Source of the DNA: NVTR01 sp965237505
GTDB lineage: Bacteria; Pseudomonadota; Alphaproteobacteria; Rhodobacterales; Rhodobacteraceae
DNA length: 64,000 nucleotides
Direction: 5' to 3'
Assembly (NCBI GenBank): GCA_965237505.1
Contig: CBDEFR010000001.1
Span: 434,001-498,000, forward strand
Shown: positions 56,212 to 64,000 of the stretch, one piece after another
Layout: the number at the start of each line of letters is the position of its first letter
Position numbering within the stretch: position 1 is the stretch's first letter
Notes under the pieces: model-generated
Seen by the model: the letters and a program-made list of their open reading frames with translations, nothing else
Database searches by the model: none
What the model was told of the DNA's origin: nothing
Made by a program: the position numbers and the translations under genes

Positions 56212-57772
56212 TTACCTTTCAGGCCAGACATTTTGCAACCGCTTTTGCCACCGCCGCCGCCAGGGGCGGTGGTAGAGCATTGCCGATTTGGCGGCACTGC
56301 TGCGTCTTGCCCCCAGCGAAAACCCAGTCATCGGGAAAACCCTGAATCCGGGCAATCATTCGAGCCGTGAGTCGCGGAAAACGGTCAAAAACAGGGTCGG
56401 GTGGCGTGTTAGCTACGCCACGACCATCCACGCCTAATTCGGCCCATTCACGGCGCGCGCGGGTCGGCCCGAGATCTGGCCCTCCATGCTTCTTTGAGCC
56501 GCCGACGATGGTGGGCGCGGGTTGCGAGGCTTCCCTGGCCCATTTCCCAGCGCCGCGCCAGCCGCCTTCGGCCATGAGGTCGCCAATGGCATTGCCCACT
56601 GTGACCGGCCTTGACGTGGACGGGAAAGGCCATTCCAGCGGCCCCGTCTGACCTTTCTTCAGGGCTATAAGAAAAGTGCGTGAGCGTTTCTGCGGGACGC
56701 CGAACTCAGCTGCATTCAACAGCGTCCAATAGGGCGTATACCTTACCACCCTTCAAAAAATCCAAACTTGCCATAATTTAGGGATTTTCTCATATCCTAT
56801 GAAGCATCTGCGCAGGAACCGCAGGCCCTGTTTGAAGAGGGAGCAGAGTGATCTTCGGGTTTTGCGAATCCCCTTTTTTCGCCGCTTTCGGCGACTATTT
56901 GTTCATCTGCTGCGCCCGTTGAAACCGCCCAGTACATGGCTATTGCCATGACAAGGATAAGCCTTTCCAGTCGGTCTGGCTTTTTGATTTGGCTTTGCGC
57001 GATGCCAAATCCACGGGTCTTGAAGTCCGAGAACATAGCTTCAATACCCCATCGCATTCCATAATCGAGAACCGTGCATTGTGAAGGCTTTGCATTCATA
57101 GCGATGATCCAGGGCTCAGGGTGACCATCGTCGTGCAATACTCCGATATTCGTAAACACACCTGATCCATAAAGTTCCGCGTTTATAAGCCCTTGCGGCA
57201 TCAGCTCCCTGATTTCAATGCAAGACAGCTCGCCACCTTGGTGCTGCAAAGTCAGGTTGCCCTTCAGGCGAATACGATATCCCCAACCAGCGTCCTGACA
57301 CCAATGGATTAACCTTTCTGTGCCATAAAATCGATCACCCGTTAACATGACATCAGCCCCTTCAGGCATCCAATCCTGAATGCTGTCCAGTAACTCTTTT
57401 TGGAGAGAAAACCCAATATTGCCTTTTGTCTTGCGCACGCGCCAAGCCACAGGCAAGGCGCGATCACGCATGCGCACTGACAGCATCAAGACTTCATGTC
57501 CGTCATTGATATGGCTTTGATCCATCATCAAAACGATGGTCTCTCCGTTGGAGGCCAAACGGGTGAATACATCTCCAGCATAGGCCTGCATGATTTCCGC
57601 GCAATCAATGTGGGAATTGCTCAAAACACGGGAAACATACTGGTACCGATGATCTTTTGTGCCAATGTGACGCGGTAAAGTCGCCGATAATACCAACGGC
57701 CCCCAGATTTGACTCAAGGGGATTCCCACGAGCGGCGTGATCTGATTCAGTGGCATCAAGGCAAGGGAGGCT

Positions 57773-59118
57773 TTGATGGCAGTAAGGATTACGCGAAAAG
57801 ACAAGTCCGCAGGCGAGCTTCGCCAGGAAGCGGCGCGGTGCCGGGATGGGAAAGCGGCGCGACGGATGTTGGCGATTGCCCTGGTTCTGGATGGGGTTGA
57901 CCGCAAGACGGCGGCAGAAAACTGCGGCATGGATCGGCAGACGTTGCGGGATTGGGCCCACCGTTACAATGCGGAGGGCGTGTCGGGCCTGTTCAACCGT
58001 CGCCCGCCGGATCCACCCTGTCTGCTGAGCGCGGCACAGAAGGAGGAGTTGGCGGAAATGGTTCGGGCGGGTCCCGACCCCGAAACCGATGGGGTTGTGC
58101 GCTGGCGGCGCATTGATCTGAAACGCAAGATCGAAGTGCGCTTCGGCGTCACCATGCATGAGCGAACTGTTGGCAAACAATTGGCAAGCCTGGGCTTTCG
58201 GCGTCTGTCGGTGCGCCCGCAGCATCCGAAATCCGACCCGGATGCACAGGAGGCTTTTAAAAAAACTTCGCCGCAGAGGTAGAAGCAGCCTTGCCGGAAA
58301 CAGCCCGCAGCAAGCCCCTGGAGATATGGTTTCAGGATGAAGCGCGGGTTGGCCAGCAGGGCACGCTCACCCGTATCTGGGCCGAGCGTGGAACACGCCC
58401 CCGTGCCCCGCGCGACACCCGCTATATCTGGAGCTACATTTTCGGCGCCGTCTGCCCGGAACGGGCTGAAGCGGCCGCTCTGATCATGCCACATGCCGAC
58501 ACACAGGCCATGAGCGCGCATCTCGCCGAGATCGCTAAAACCGTCGCATCGGGCGCACATGCCCTTCTCATTCTGGATGGCGCTGGCTGGCACGGTTCGG
58601 CAGAGCTGGAGGTACCGACAACATCACCCTGCTCAAACTCCCGCCCTATTCCCCTGAACTCAACCCGATGGAAAATGTGTGGGCTTATCTGCGTGCCAAC
58701 AAGCTCGCCATATCCGTCTTCGACAATTATGAGCAGATCGTCGACAGGTGTTGCGAAGCATGGAACCGTGCCTATCCGGTTGTCACCCACACCCACTATA
58801 TGTATGGCGTGGCGTCGAGTGGCCCGGGAGGGGGACAAAGCGGGGATGGATGTCTCGCAGCGTGAAGACCTTTCGTTTCCGCGGTCGCTTCCTGAGTTCC
58901 AGCGACTTTTCCCGGATGGCACGGCCTGTGCCGCCTAAATTGCTGGCGATGTCACCGCTCCCACTTACGCCCAGCTTTACTCGGGCGATTGGGAGCACCC
59001 TAGATGTAGTGGGTGTGGGTGACAACCGGATAGGCACGCATGGAACTTCTTTGCAAACGACAAAACCGCAATCACGTCAATCACTACCAGACAATGGGCC
59101 AAAACGGTCAACGACTAG
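57773..59118 (+). pseudogene. IS630 family transposase, damaged
   Basis: The first frame (57773-58282) holds the helix-turn-helix MLAIALVLDGVDRKTAAENC and ends after an A7C run at 58259-58266. Slipping back one base there gives EAFKKNFAAEVEAALPETA, a usual programmed shift in this family. The second frame has the first catalytic Asp in EIWFQDEARVGQQG and the second in LLILDGAGWHGSAEL. A further one-base change near 58611-58617 moves LKLPPYSPELNPMENVWAYL, with the final Glu, to a third frame. Finally the MITE-like element cuts the C-terminus; without it the frame runs EAWNFFANDKTAITSITTRQ to a TAG at 59116-59118. Confidence 0.88.
58767..59038. mobile_element. MITE-like element, 272 bp, 32-bp perfect inverted repeats
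   Basis: Both ends are the same 32-bp sequence in opposite orientation (58767-58798 and 59007-59038), starting CGTGCCTATCCGGTTGTCAC and ending CACCCACTA. It is flanked by the 8-bp duplication CATGGAAC at 58759-58766 and 59039-59046. The 208-bp interior has no transposase-like frame. Removing element plus one duplication restores the IS630 transposase frame exactly. Its mobilising transposase is not known; 8-bp duplications are made by IS256, IS1595 and IS66 families among others. Confidence 0.88.
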
Positions 59119-60227
59119 GGCCGTTGGTATAATTCCATCAAATTCGCACTTCGCACATCAAGAACGATGCTCGAAAGCAGTGTAAGGCCTTCGCAGCGGG
59201 ATTTATGAAACTTTGGAAGCCGCTCTATAAAATCAGCCTTGATAGCTTCGTTTACCCCAGAAAAACCCAATGAAACAACCATACAACATCTCCAATTCTA
59301 TAACAGGAGACTCCTTGAATCACAGCATGTGGACAGATGGCAAGCTTAATTCGCTAAAATGAAGGGTGGTAAGGGCGTATCCCCAAGGTTCTCCAACGCG
59401 ACATTGATGCTTTCACGAATCGCCGCGAACTTCGCGGTCAAGAGGCCGCGCACATTCTCGACCAATACAGCGCGGGGTTGGACGCTGGCGACAATCCGGA
59501 GCATCGTCGGAAACAAGTCACGCTCATTGTCGCTGCCATGCTGTTTCCCCGCCAACGAATAGGGCGGGCAAGGCAGACCGCCGGACAAGAGGTCAACGCC
59601 ATGCCAGCCCGAAAGATCAAACTGTCGCAGGTCGGCCTGCACCGTGTTCCACGCGGGACGGTTCTGGCGTAAGGTCATGCAAGTGTGCAGGTCGTTGTCT
59701 ATCAGCAGCGCCGGGCGAAACTCGGCTTGCTCAAGGCCAAGAGACGCGCCGCCCGCACCGGCGCAGAGTTCGACAGATGATAACATCAGACCCGTGCCCC
59801 GCTCGATAAACCGTTGTCTGCAATCAGATCAACGTAGCGAAGACGCTTACCTTCCATTCCATCAACGACACCCTTCATCTGGGCGATGGTATCCTTTGGG
59901 CGGTTGTTGTGGCGACCAGAGAACTCGTTCACGTACCGATCAAGATGCTTCGGAGACATCTTGTGGTATATACCGTCATGACCGCGCTTCAACCCAGCCC
60001 AGAAACTTTCCAACCCGTTCGTGTGCGCCTGATCACGAACGTATTCTCCAACCGAATGTTTCACTGCCTCATGGACTCGATCCGCAAGTCCGCGATAGGC
60101 TAGGGCTTCATCCGTGTAGACAGTCGTGCCCGCAGCGGTGTGATCCGTCACAAAACCTTGCAGGGTTTGACCTGCCCCCAATTTGAGGGCCACTTTTAGG
60201 TAGACTCTGTTCCTCTTTTGTTTGCCA

Positions 60228-61099
60228 TTATTCGGCGGCGTGAGCAATGGGCGGTGGCGCGGAGCCTTCAGATAGCTCAAGCGTCGCTGCCCATTGCGGT
60301 TTATGGAAAGGCCTGTTTGCGGCAAATTCTTCCGGGGTTTGATAGTTCAGCGAAGAGTGGGGCCGGTTTTGATTGTAATCGATCCGCCAGTCCTCGATGA
60401 TCCTTTCTGCCTCGGCCAGCGAGGTGAACCAGTTCAAGTTCAGGCATTCTTCGCGAAACCGGCCGTTGAAACTTTCGATGTAGGCGTTCTGGGTCGGCTT
60501 GCCCGGGTCGATGAAGTAGAGCTGCACGCCGTGATCATCTGCCCAGCCATCAAGCGCGCGGCCTCGTAGTTCAGGCCCATTGTCAACGGTCAGAACATCC
60601 GGGTACCCCCGCTCACGAGCCACCCGTTCCAGCATTTCCACTCCACCACGCGGGAGCCGGGGATCGACAGGGCCACATCAATCGCCGGACATTCCCGTGT
60701 GCAGTCGTCTTTCAGATTGACGGTGCGGAACTTCCTGCCGTTGGCGAGCGCATCCATGGTGAAGTCCAGGCTCCACCGCTGGTTGGCGGCGATCGGGCAC
60801 CAGGCGCCTTCGCGCACGCCCTTGGGGATTTTCTTGCGATTGCGGCGGCGCAGGGTCAGGCGCTCCTCTCGGTAAAGTCGCTCCACCACTTTCACGTTCA
60901 CCTTGAAACCCTCCTGGCCAAGCTTGGCATGCAACATGCGATAGCCATAGCGTCGGTGTTTGCCGGAAAGCGTGACCAGCCGTTCCCGTATCCTCGCATG
61001 GCGATCCGGCCTTCCTCTGTATTCATTACTCGATCTGGAAAACCCAATCAGCCCACAGGCCCGCCGAGTTGAAAACTGATAGTCACGGCAAAGAACCAT
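60228..61099 (-). pseudogene. IS3 family transposase OrfB, broken by a 5-bp duplication
   Basis: The first part (61099-60650) has HRRYGYRMLHAKLGQEGFKV and the first Asp in NQRWSLDFTMDALANGRKFR. The 5-bp tandem duplication TCCAC-TCCAC at 60637-60646 shifts the frame; removing one copy restores GSRVVEMLERVARERGYPDV. The second part has the second Asp in VLTVDNGPELRGRALDGW and the Glu in NAYIESFNGRFREECLN. Full-length OrfAB cannot be made. Confidence 0.88.
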
Positions 61100-61125
61100 G
61101 ACTGCTTCCCGGCGGCTTGCAGGCT

Positions 61126-61392
61126 TCAGAAGTTTTTTGCCAGAAGCCCTTTCAGGCCAGCATTATCAAGCATGGTTTCGGCCAGCAGCTTCTTCAGCTT
61201 GCCGTTCTCCGATTCCAGGTCTTTCAGCCGCCTGACATCGGAAATCTGAAGGCCGCCATACCTGGCTTTCCATTTGTAAAAGGTGGCATCCGACATACCG
61301 TGCTTACGGCACAACTCGGACACTTTCGCACCCGCCGCATACTCCTGAATGATCCGAACAATCTGCTCTTCGCTAAACCGTGACTTGCGCAT
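61126..61392 (-). CDS. IS3 family transposase OrfA
   Basis: 88 residues: helix-turn-helix FSEEQIVRIIQEYAAGAKVS with HGMSDATFYKWKARYGG, then a leucine-zipper-like helix LKDLESENGKLKKLLAE. Near its end an A6C run (GCAAAAAACTT) permits a -1 shift that would join it to OrfB (LAKKLLKPASRREAVM), as usual for IS3 elements. Confidence 0.92.
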   Translation of the reverse strand: MRKSRFSEEQIVRIIQEYAAGAKVSELCRKHGMSDATFYKWKARYGGLQISDVRRLKDLESENGKLKKLLAETMLDNAGLKGLLAKNF

Positions 61393-61778
61393 TCTCTGTT
61401 CTCCTCGTTCTCGTGAACATTAAGCGAACAGATCCTCCTTTCAAATGGACCAGTTTTCGGGGAGCAGGTCAGGTTGGCGCGTCGGTTTTCTCAACCACCT
61501 TGGCCCTGATCTGTCCTGTTGGCCGATCCCGAACACCGGCAACGGCGGTTTTGCCCACCGGCCCGCGACCTGCCCGCAGCTTCTTCTTCGCATGCTTGTT
61601 CTTTTCCTTGCCACCCATGTAAGTTTCGTCCGCCTCGACAGGGCCGGAAAATACCGATGCATCGGTCTGGTATGCGCATTCCGGAACATTCGGCCACTTA
61701 TTCCAGCGACATCCGGCCACCCATACCGGGGGATCCGGCCACCTTTGACACGCTGCTTTGAGGCGCATGTTTTCAGTG

Positions 61779-62537
61779 TCAGTTGACGGGCGTTTCGTCA
61801 ACGGTCTTGGTTCTGGTCTTTCGCATGGAATGGCCGTCGAGATTGAGGCGATAGGCGTTGTGAACAATCCGGTCCAGGATGGCATCTGCGAAGGTCGGTT
61901 CGCCGATCACATCGTGCCACGTGTCGACAGGCAGCTGGCTTGTGATCAGGATTGATCCGGCCTCATACCGGTCTTCGACGATCTCCATGAGATCGCGGCG
62001 TTGGGTGGCGTTCAGGCGATCTGGACCCCAGTCATCGAGGATGAGCAGCCCTGTTTTTATGAGGCTTTTGAAGACGCGCGGGAAGCGGCCATCGCCGTGG
62101 GCCAGTTCCAACTCATCGAACAATCTGGGCAGGCGTCTGTATAGAACCGTAACGCCGTCCCGGCAGGCGGCTTGTGCCAGGGCGCATGCCAGCCAGGTTT
62201 TGCCGACGCCGCAAGGGCCGGTGATCATCAGGTTACGTTTGTCGCGTATCCATTTGCCGGTCAGCAGTTGCTGGAAAAGGACTTTGTCCAATCCTCGGCG
62301 CGCCCTGTAATCCACATCTTCCGGAGCTGCTCCCACATGGCGCAATTTGGCGGTGCGCATGCGGCTCTCAAAGCGCCTGGTGTCACGGCTGGATGACTCG
62401 CGGTCGACCAGCAGGCCCAGCCATTCAGCGTGACTGAGGCTGACCGTTCCGTCCTGTGTTTCCAGTTCGCTGAAGGCTTCCGCCATTCCGTCAAGTTTTA
62501 GCTTTTTCAGCTGATCAAGGGTTGGGTGATTGAGCAT
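61779..62537 (-). CDS. istB: IS21 family helper ATPase IstB
   Basis: 252 residues. AAA+ motifs: Walker A ITGPCGVGKTWLACALAQAA and Walker B LLILDDWGPDRLNA; the N-terminal IstB helical domain begins LKKLKLDGMAEAFSELETQD. Start at MLNHPTLDQLKKLKLD, 13 nt after istA; the frame is open further upstream but overlaps istA. Acts with IstA in transposition. Confidence 0.95.
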   Translation of the reverse strand: MLNHPTLDQLKKLKLDGMAEAFSELETQDGTVSLSHAEWLGLLVDRESSSRDTRRFESRMRTAKLRHVGAAPEDVDYRARRGLDKVLFQQLLTGKWIRDKRNLMITGPCGVGKTWLACALAQAACRDGVTVLYRRLPRLFDELELAHGDGRFPRVFKSLIKTGLLILDDWGPDRLNATQRRDLMEIVEDRYEAGSILITSQLPVDTWHDVIGEPTFADAILDRIVHNAYRLNLDGHSMRKTRTKTVDETPVN

Positions 62538-62550
62538 ATGTTTGTCCTCT

Positions 62551-64000
62551 TCAATGGAAGTACTCAGCGCCACGGATGTTGGGATGGGTGATCGCAGGCT
62601 CGTCCGGGGCGCGGGTTCGAGGTTGGCGATCCAGACCATTCTTGAGAATGGAATGCAGAGATGAGTAGGAACGGGCGTTGATGTCGATTGCCCGTGTGCA
62701 GGCGGTTTCCAGGCGATCCCGGCCAAAGGTCTTGGCCAGCCGCAAAATACCCATGCAGAACCGGTAGCCCGGTTCCGGATGACGGCGCTCACGCATGATA
62801 ACCTCGACATAGGCTTCGGTGTTTGGGCCGATCCTGGCGGCCTGTCGGCGTATTCTTTCGGGCGTCCAATCTGTCCGGAACCGGTGGTTTGCTGGCATGT
62901 GATCACGATGGGTGGAATGCTGGCGATTGCCGGATGTGCGCTGATGCGCCGCCACGCGTTGCCCTTTAAAATATACCTCAATTGTTCGCGCGGTGATCCT
63001 GGCCCACAGCTTTTGCTTCAACAGCTGATGCGGAACAGAGTAATAATGCCGTCCCACATCTATGTGGTAATCAAGGCCAACCCGGCATTCTTTCCATTCA
63101 GCGTAAACATAGGGCTCGACCGGCAAGGGCTTCAGAGCAGGCCTGTCCAGCGTCTTAAACAAATCCCGGCGGCTGGCCCCCAGATGCCGGGTCACTTTCC
63201 CATTCAACTGGTCCATTAAGGGTCGGATCTCAGCGTTCAACTCATCGAGACTGAAGAAGCGCTGATTGCGCAGACGTGCCAGAATCCAGCGTTCGACCAA
63301 GAGCACAGCCCCTTCGACCTTTGCCTTGTCTTTGGGCTTTCTTGGCCGGGCCGGAACAATGGCAGTATCGTAATGGACCGCCATATCCGCATAGGTGCGG
63401 TTGATGGATGGTTCATAGAAACAGGCCTTGGTCACACCGGCCTTGAGATTGTCCGATACCACTTGCGCGGGCACCCCGCCGAAGAACCCAAAAGCCCGGA
63501 CATGGCTGGATATCCAGTCGGGCAATGATTGCGTCCAGCTTGCTTCCACATAGGTGTAACTGGACGCCTCCAGCGTGGCGACAAATAGCTGCGCCGTCCT
63601 CACCTCGCCTGTCTGAGGGCAGACCACATCCATGGTCGCCCCGGCATAATCCACAAACAGACGCTCACCGGCAGGATGCCTTTGGCGCATCACCGGCGAC
63701 AGCTTTCCCTCCCACCGTGTATAAAGTTCACAAAACCGGCTATAGCCATAACCGTCGGAATGGACGGCCCGGTACTCTTCCCAGAGCAGCGAAAGTGTCA
63801 CGCCCTTCCGGCGCAACTCGCCATGCATAAAGGCCCAGTCTGGTTGCGGATAAGACCCGCATACATCGCCAGCCGTGCGGGGAAACAGCAGGCCTTCAAT
63901 ATCTCCATCGCTCAGATCTGCTGGCAAAGGCCACGACAGGCCAGCCACATCGGCGCGGCGCAAATAATCCGATACTGTCGCCCGCCCCAAAGACAGGCTC
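62551..64000 (-). CDS. istA: IS21 family transposase IstA (5' end outside window)
   Basis: About 480 residues are visible; the N-terminus is beyond base 64000 (the first visible codons, SLGRATVSDYLRRAD, belong to the helix-turn-helix). DDE residues fit RLFVDYAGATMDVVC, AQVVSDNLKAGVTKA and KDKAKVEGAVLLVERW. The C-terminal region has the beta-barrel block YHIDVGRHYYSVPHQLLKQK. No defect in the visible part. Confidence 0.94.
   Translation of the reverse strand, partial: SLSLGRATVSDYLRRADVAGLSWPLPADLSDGDIEGLLFPRTAGDVCGSYPQPDWAFMHGELRRKGVTLSLLWEEYRAVHSDGYGYSRFCELYTRWEGKLSPVMRQRHPAGERLFVDYAGATMDVVCPQTGEVRTAQLFVATLEASSYTYVEASWTQSLPDWISSHVRAFGFFGGVPAQVVSDNLKAGVTKACFYEPSINRTYADMAVHYDTAIVPARPRKPKDKAKVEGAVLLVERWILARLRNQRFFSLDELNAEIRPLMDQLNGKVTRHLGASRRDLFKTLDRPALKPLPVEPYVYAEWKECRVGLDYHIDVGRHYYSVPHQLLKQKLWARITARTIEVYFKGQRVAAHQRTSGNRQHSTHRDHMPANHRFRTDWTPERIRRQAARIGPNTEAYVEVIMRERRHPEPGYRFCMGILRLAKTFGRDRLETACTRAIDINARSYSSLHSILKNGLDRQPRTRAPDEPAITHPNIRGAEYFH

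Larger units (their letters stand above)
54715..56231 (-). pseudogene. HNH restriction endonuclease split by IS5
   Basis: The start is at 56231 (MSGLKGK), inside the 3' end of the methyltransferase gene with 13 nt overlap. IS5 interrupts at codon 6. After the IS the frame continues VGIRAFLLAHVGEIVTTEEI, GNQGQYGRRLRELRDEDGWP (a winged-helix domain common in restriction HNH enzymes) and the nuclease domain CQLCGAVAGDPDD, LHVGHIMDKSHGGEDSPGNL, CSACNQG with zinc cysteines and catalytic His/Asn. Removing the IS and one TTA restores an open frame of about 193 residues. A TTG at 55176 could restart translation of a piece that includes the HNH domain. Confidence 0.82.
57690..59129 (+). mobile_element. 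IS630-family element carrying a MITE-like insertion
   Basis: Ends are TACCAACGGCCC and its inverse GGGCCGTTGGTA, next to TA, the usual IS630 target (57688-57689 and 59130-59131). 1440 bp as found; removing 280 bp for the inner element and its duplication gives about 1160 bp, a normal IS630 length. A 49-bp internal stretch is also found in the lyxose isomerase gene. Confidence 0.88.
56797..59282 (-). pseudogene. IS4 family transposase, copy 2, interrupted by IS630
   Basis: Starts at 59282 (beginning of MVVSLGF) and is interrupted between 59131 and 57690 by the IS630 element, after which the frame continues to 56797 with all of the DDE/YREK catalytic core. At the place where copy 1 lost a base, copy 2 has the intact reading TKGNIGFSLQKELLDSIQ. 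It therefore preserves the ancestral sequence but is dead because of the insertion. Confidence 0.88.
56742..59373 (-). mobile_element. IS4-family element, copy 2, carrying an IS630 element
   Basis: Starts and ends with CTTACCACCCTTCA inverted repeats. Flanks are GGCGTATAC (56733-56741) and GGCGTATCC (59374-59382), a 9-bp duplication with one changed base. Removing the inner IS630 leaves about 1190 bp, the same as copy 1. Inserted in the methyltransferase gene, same orientation. Confidence 0.9.
56219..59786 (-). pseudogene. C5-cytosine DNA methyltransferase split by IS4 (nested insertions)
   Basis: N-terminal part 59786-59374: motif I VELCAGAGGASLGLEQAE, motif IV GGLPCPPYSLAGKQHG with the catalytic Cys, motif VI AVLVENVRGLL. 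C-terminal part 56741-56219: motif VIII PQKRSRTFLIAL and motifs IX-X ending QIGNALPPPLAAAVAKA. Joining across the IS4 element gives LG(D/Y)TPYWTLLNAAEFGVPQ, typical of Dcm-like enzymes. The gene ends over the start of the HNH endonuclease, forming a restriction-modification operon. Neither half alone can be active. Confidence 0.9.
60168..61471 (-). mobile_element. IS3-family element (IS407-type)
   Basis: 1304 bp, flanked by GGTT at 60164-60167 and 61472-61475. Ends are TGACCTGCCCCCAATTTGAG and, inverted, TGACCTGCTCCCCGAAAACT. Inserted in the IS1595 transposase; removing it and one GGTT restores TDAPTLQGFVTD. Confidence 0.9.
59786..61672 (-). pseudogene. IS1595-family (ISXO2-like) transposase remnant, split by IS3
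   Basis: The part at 61672-61472 has the ISXO2 domain start FSGPVEADETYMGGKEKNKH and ends RAKVVEKTDAPT. After the IS3 element it resumes at 60167 with LQGFVTDHTAAGTTVYTDEA, ESFWAGLKRGHDGIYHKMSP and ends SSGARV at 59786. The N-terminal zinc-ribbon half is absent, cut where the IS21 element begins. The stop TGA overlaps the methyltransferase ATG by one base (TGATG), leaving no room for a normal IS end. Confidence 0.85.
61673..64000 (-). mobile_element. IS21-family element (runs off the window)
   Basis: Contains istA and istB. The end on the istB side probably begins at TGCGCATTCCGGAACATTCG (61673) and has repeated CGGCCAC motifs (around 61691, 61715 and 61736), as the multiple transposase-binding repeats of IS21 ends. 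It abuts the IS1595 remnant directly. The other end is outside the window. Confidence 0.8.

Noticed and set aside
57709..57930. N-terminal extension of the copy 2 IS4 transposase across the IS630 junction
   Set aside because: The extra residues come from antisense reading of the IS630 end; the true N-terminus lies at 59282 beyond the insertion.

Overview
The window is chromosomal DNA of an alphaproteobacterium, most likely a member of the Rhodobacterales (Roseobacter-like). This rests on the gyrB-recF-dnaN-dnaA replication cluster followed by rpsT, an enoyl-CoA hydratase, mutM, ubiE and ubiB, on the FlgN/CheL-type flagellar genes, and on the GC-rich codon use. No rRNA, tRNA or CRISPR array was found.

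Layout. 1-11.5 kb: intact housekeeping genes (gyrB, partial at the window edge; LysE exporter; VOC protein; recF; dnaN; dnaA; rhodanese; rpsT; enoyl-CoA hydratase; mutM; ubiE; ubiB). 11.5-15.7 kb: a flagellar fragment (flgD, fliK, cheL/flgJ-like, flgN) in which fliK carries a frameshift and a stop codon and contains six 87-bp tandem repeats. 15.7-20 kb: LacI regulator, glpD, glpK. 20-22.9 kb: an IS110-family element next to an ISNCY/IS1202-like element with an 18-bp target duplication. 23-31 kb: hutF-like deiminase, Gfo/Idh/MocA oxidoreductase, a D-lyxose isomerase broken by a ~47-bp piece of IS630 transposase DNA, and an envelope operon (RND exporter, LolA-like protein, beta-barrel-like protein). 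31-44.3 kb: polyamine uptake and gamma-glutamyl catabolism (puuB split by an IS5 element, aminotransferase, puuA, GntR regulator, potFGHI, a second puuA-like gene with an early stop, an amidotransferase, a MetE-like protein). 44.3-49.7 kb: beta-propeller protein, CobW-type GTPase, YtcJ-like amidohydrolase, and a collapsed peptide ABC transporter operon (signal peptide fused to an ATPase tail, then an ATPase with a stop codon).

50-64 kb is an accessory region packed with mobile DNA. It starts with an IS256 element and a tyrosine integrase. Reading across the insertions reconstructs a small restriction-modification operon: a C5-cytosine methyltransferase, an HNH endonuclease overlapping it by 13 nt, and a 57-residue protein overlapping the endonuclease by 4 nt. 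The methyltransferase is interrupted by an IS4 element, which holds an IS630 element, which holds a 272-bp MITE-like element with 32-bp inverted repeats and an 8-bp target duplication. The endonuclease is interrupted by an IS5 element. Beyond it lie an IS1595 remnant split by an IS3 element, and an IS21 element running off the window.

Altogether at least eight genes are broken (fliK, lyxose isomerase, puuB, both peptide-transport genes, an island gene, the methyltransferase and the endonuclease), and a ninth (puuA-like) has lost its natural start. Replication and translation genes are intact. This suggests a lineage in an IS-expansion and gene-decay phase, as after a bottleneck or a move to a host-associated life; that ecological reading is inference.
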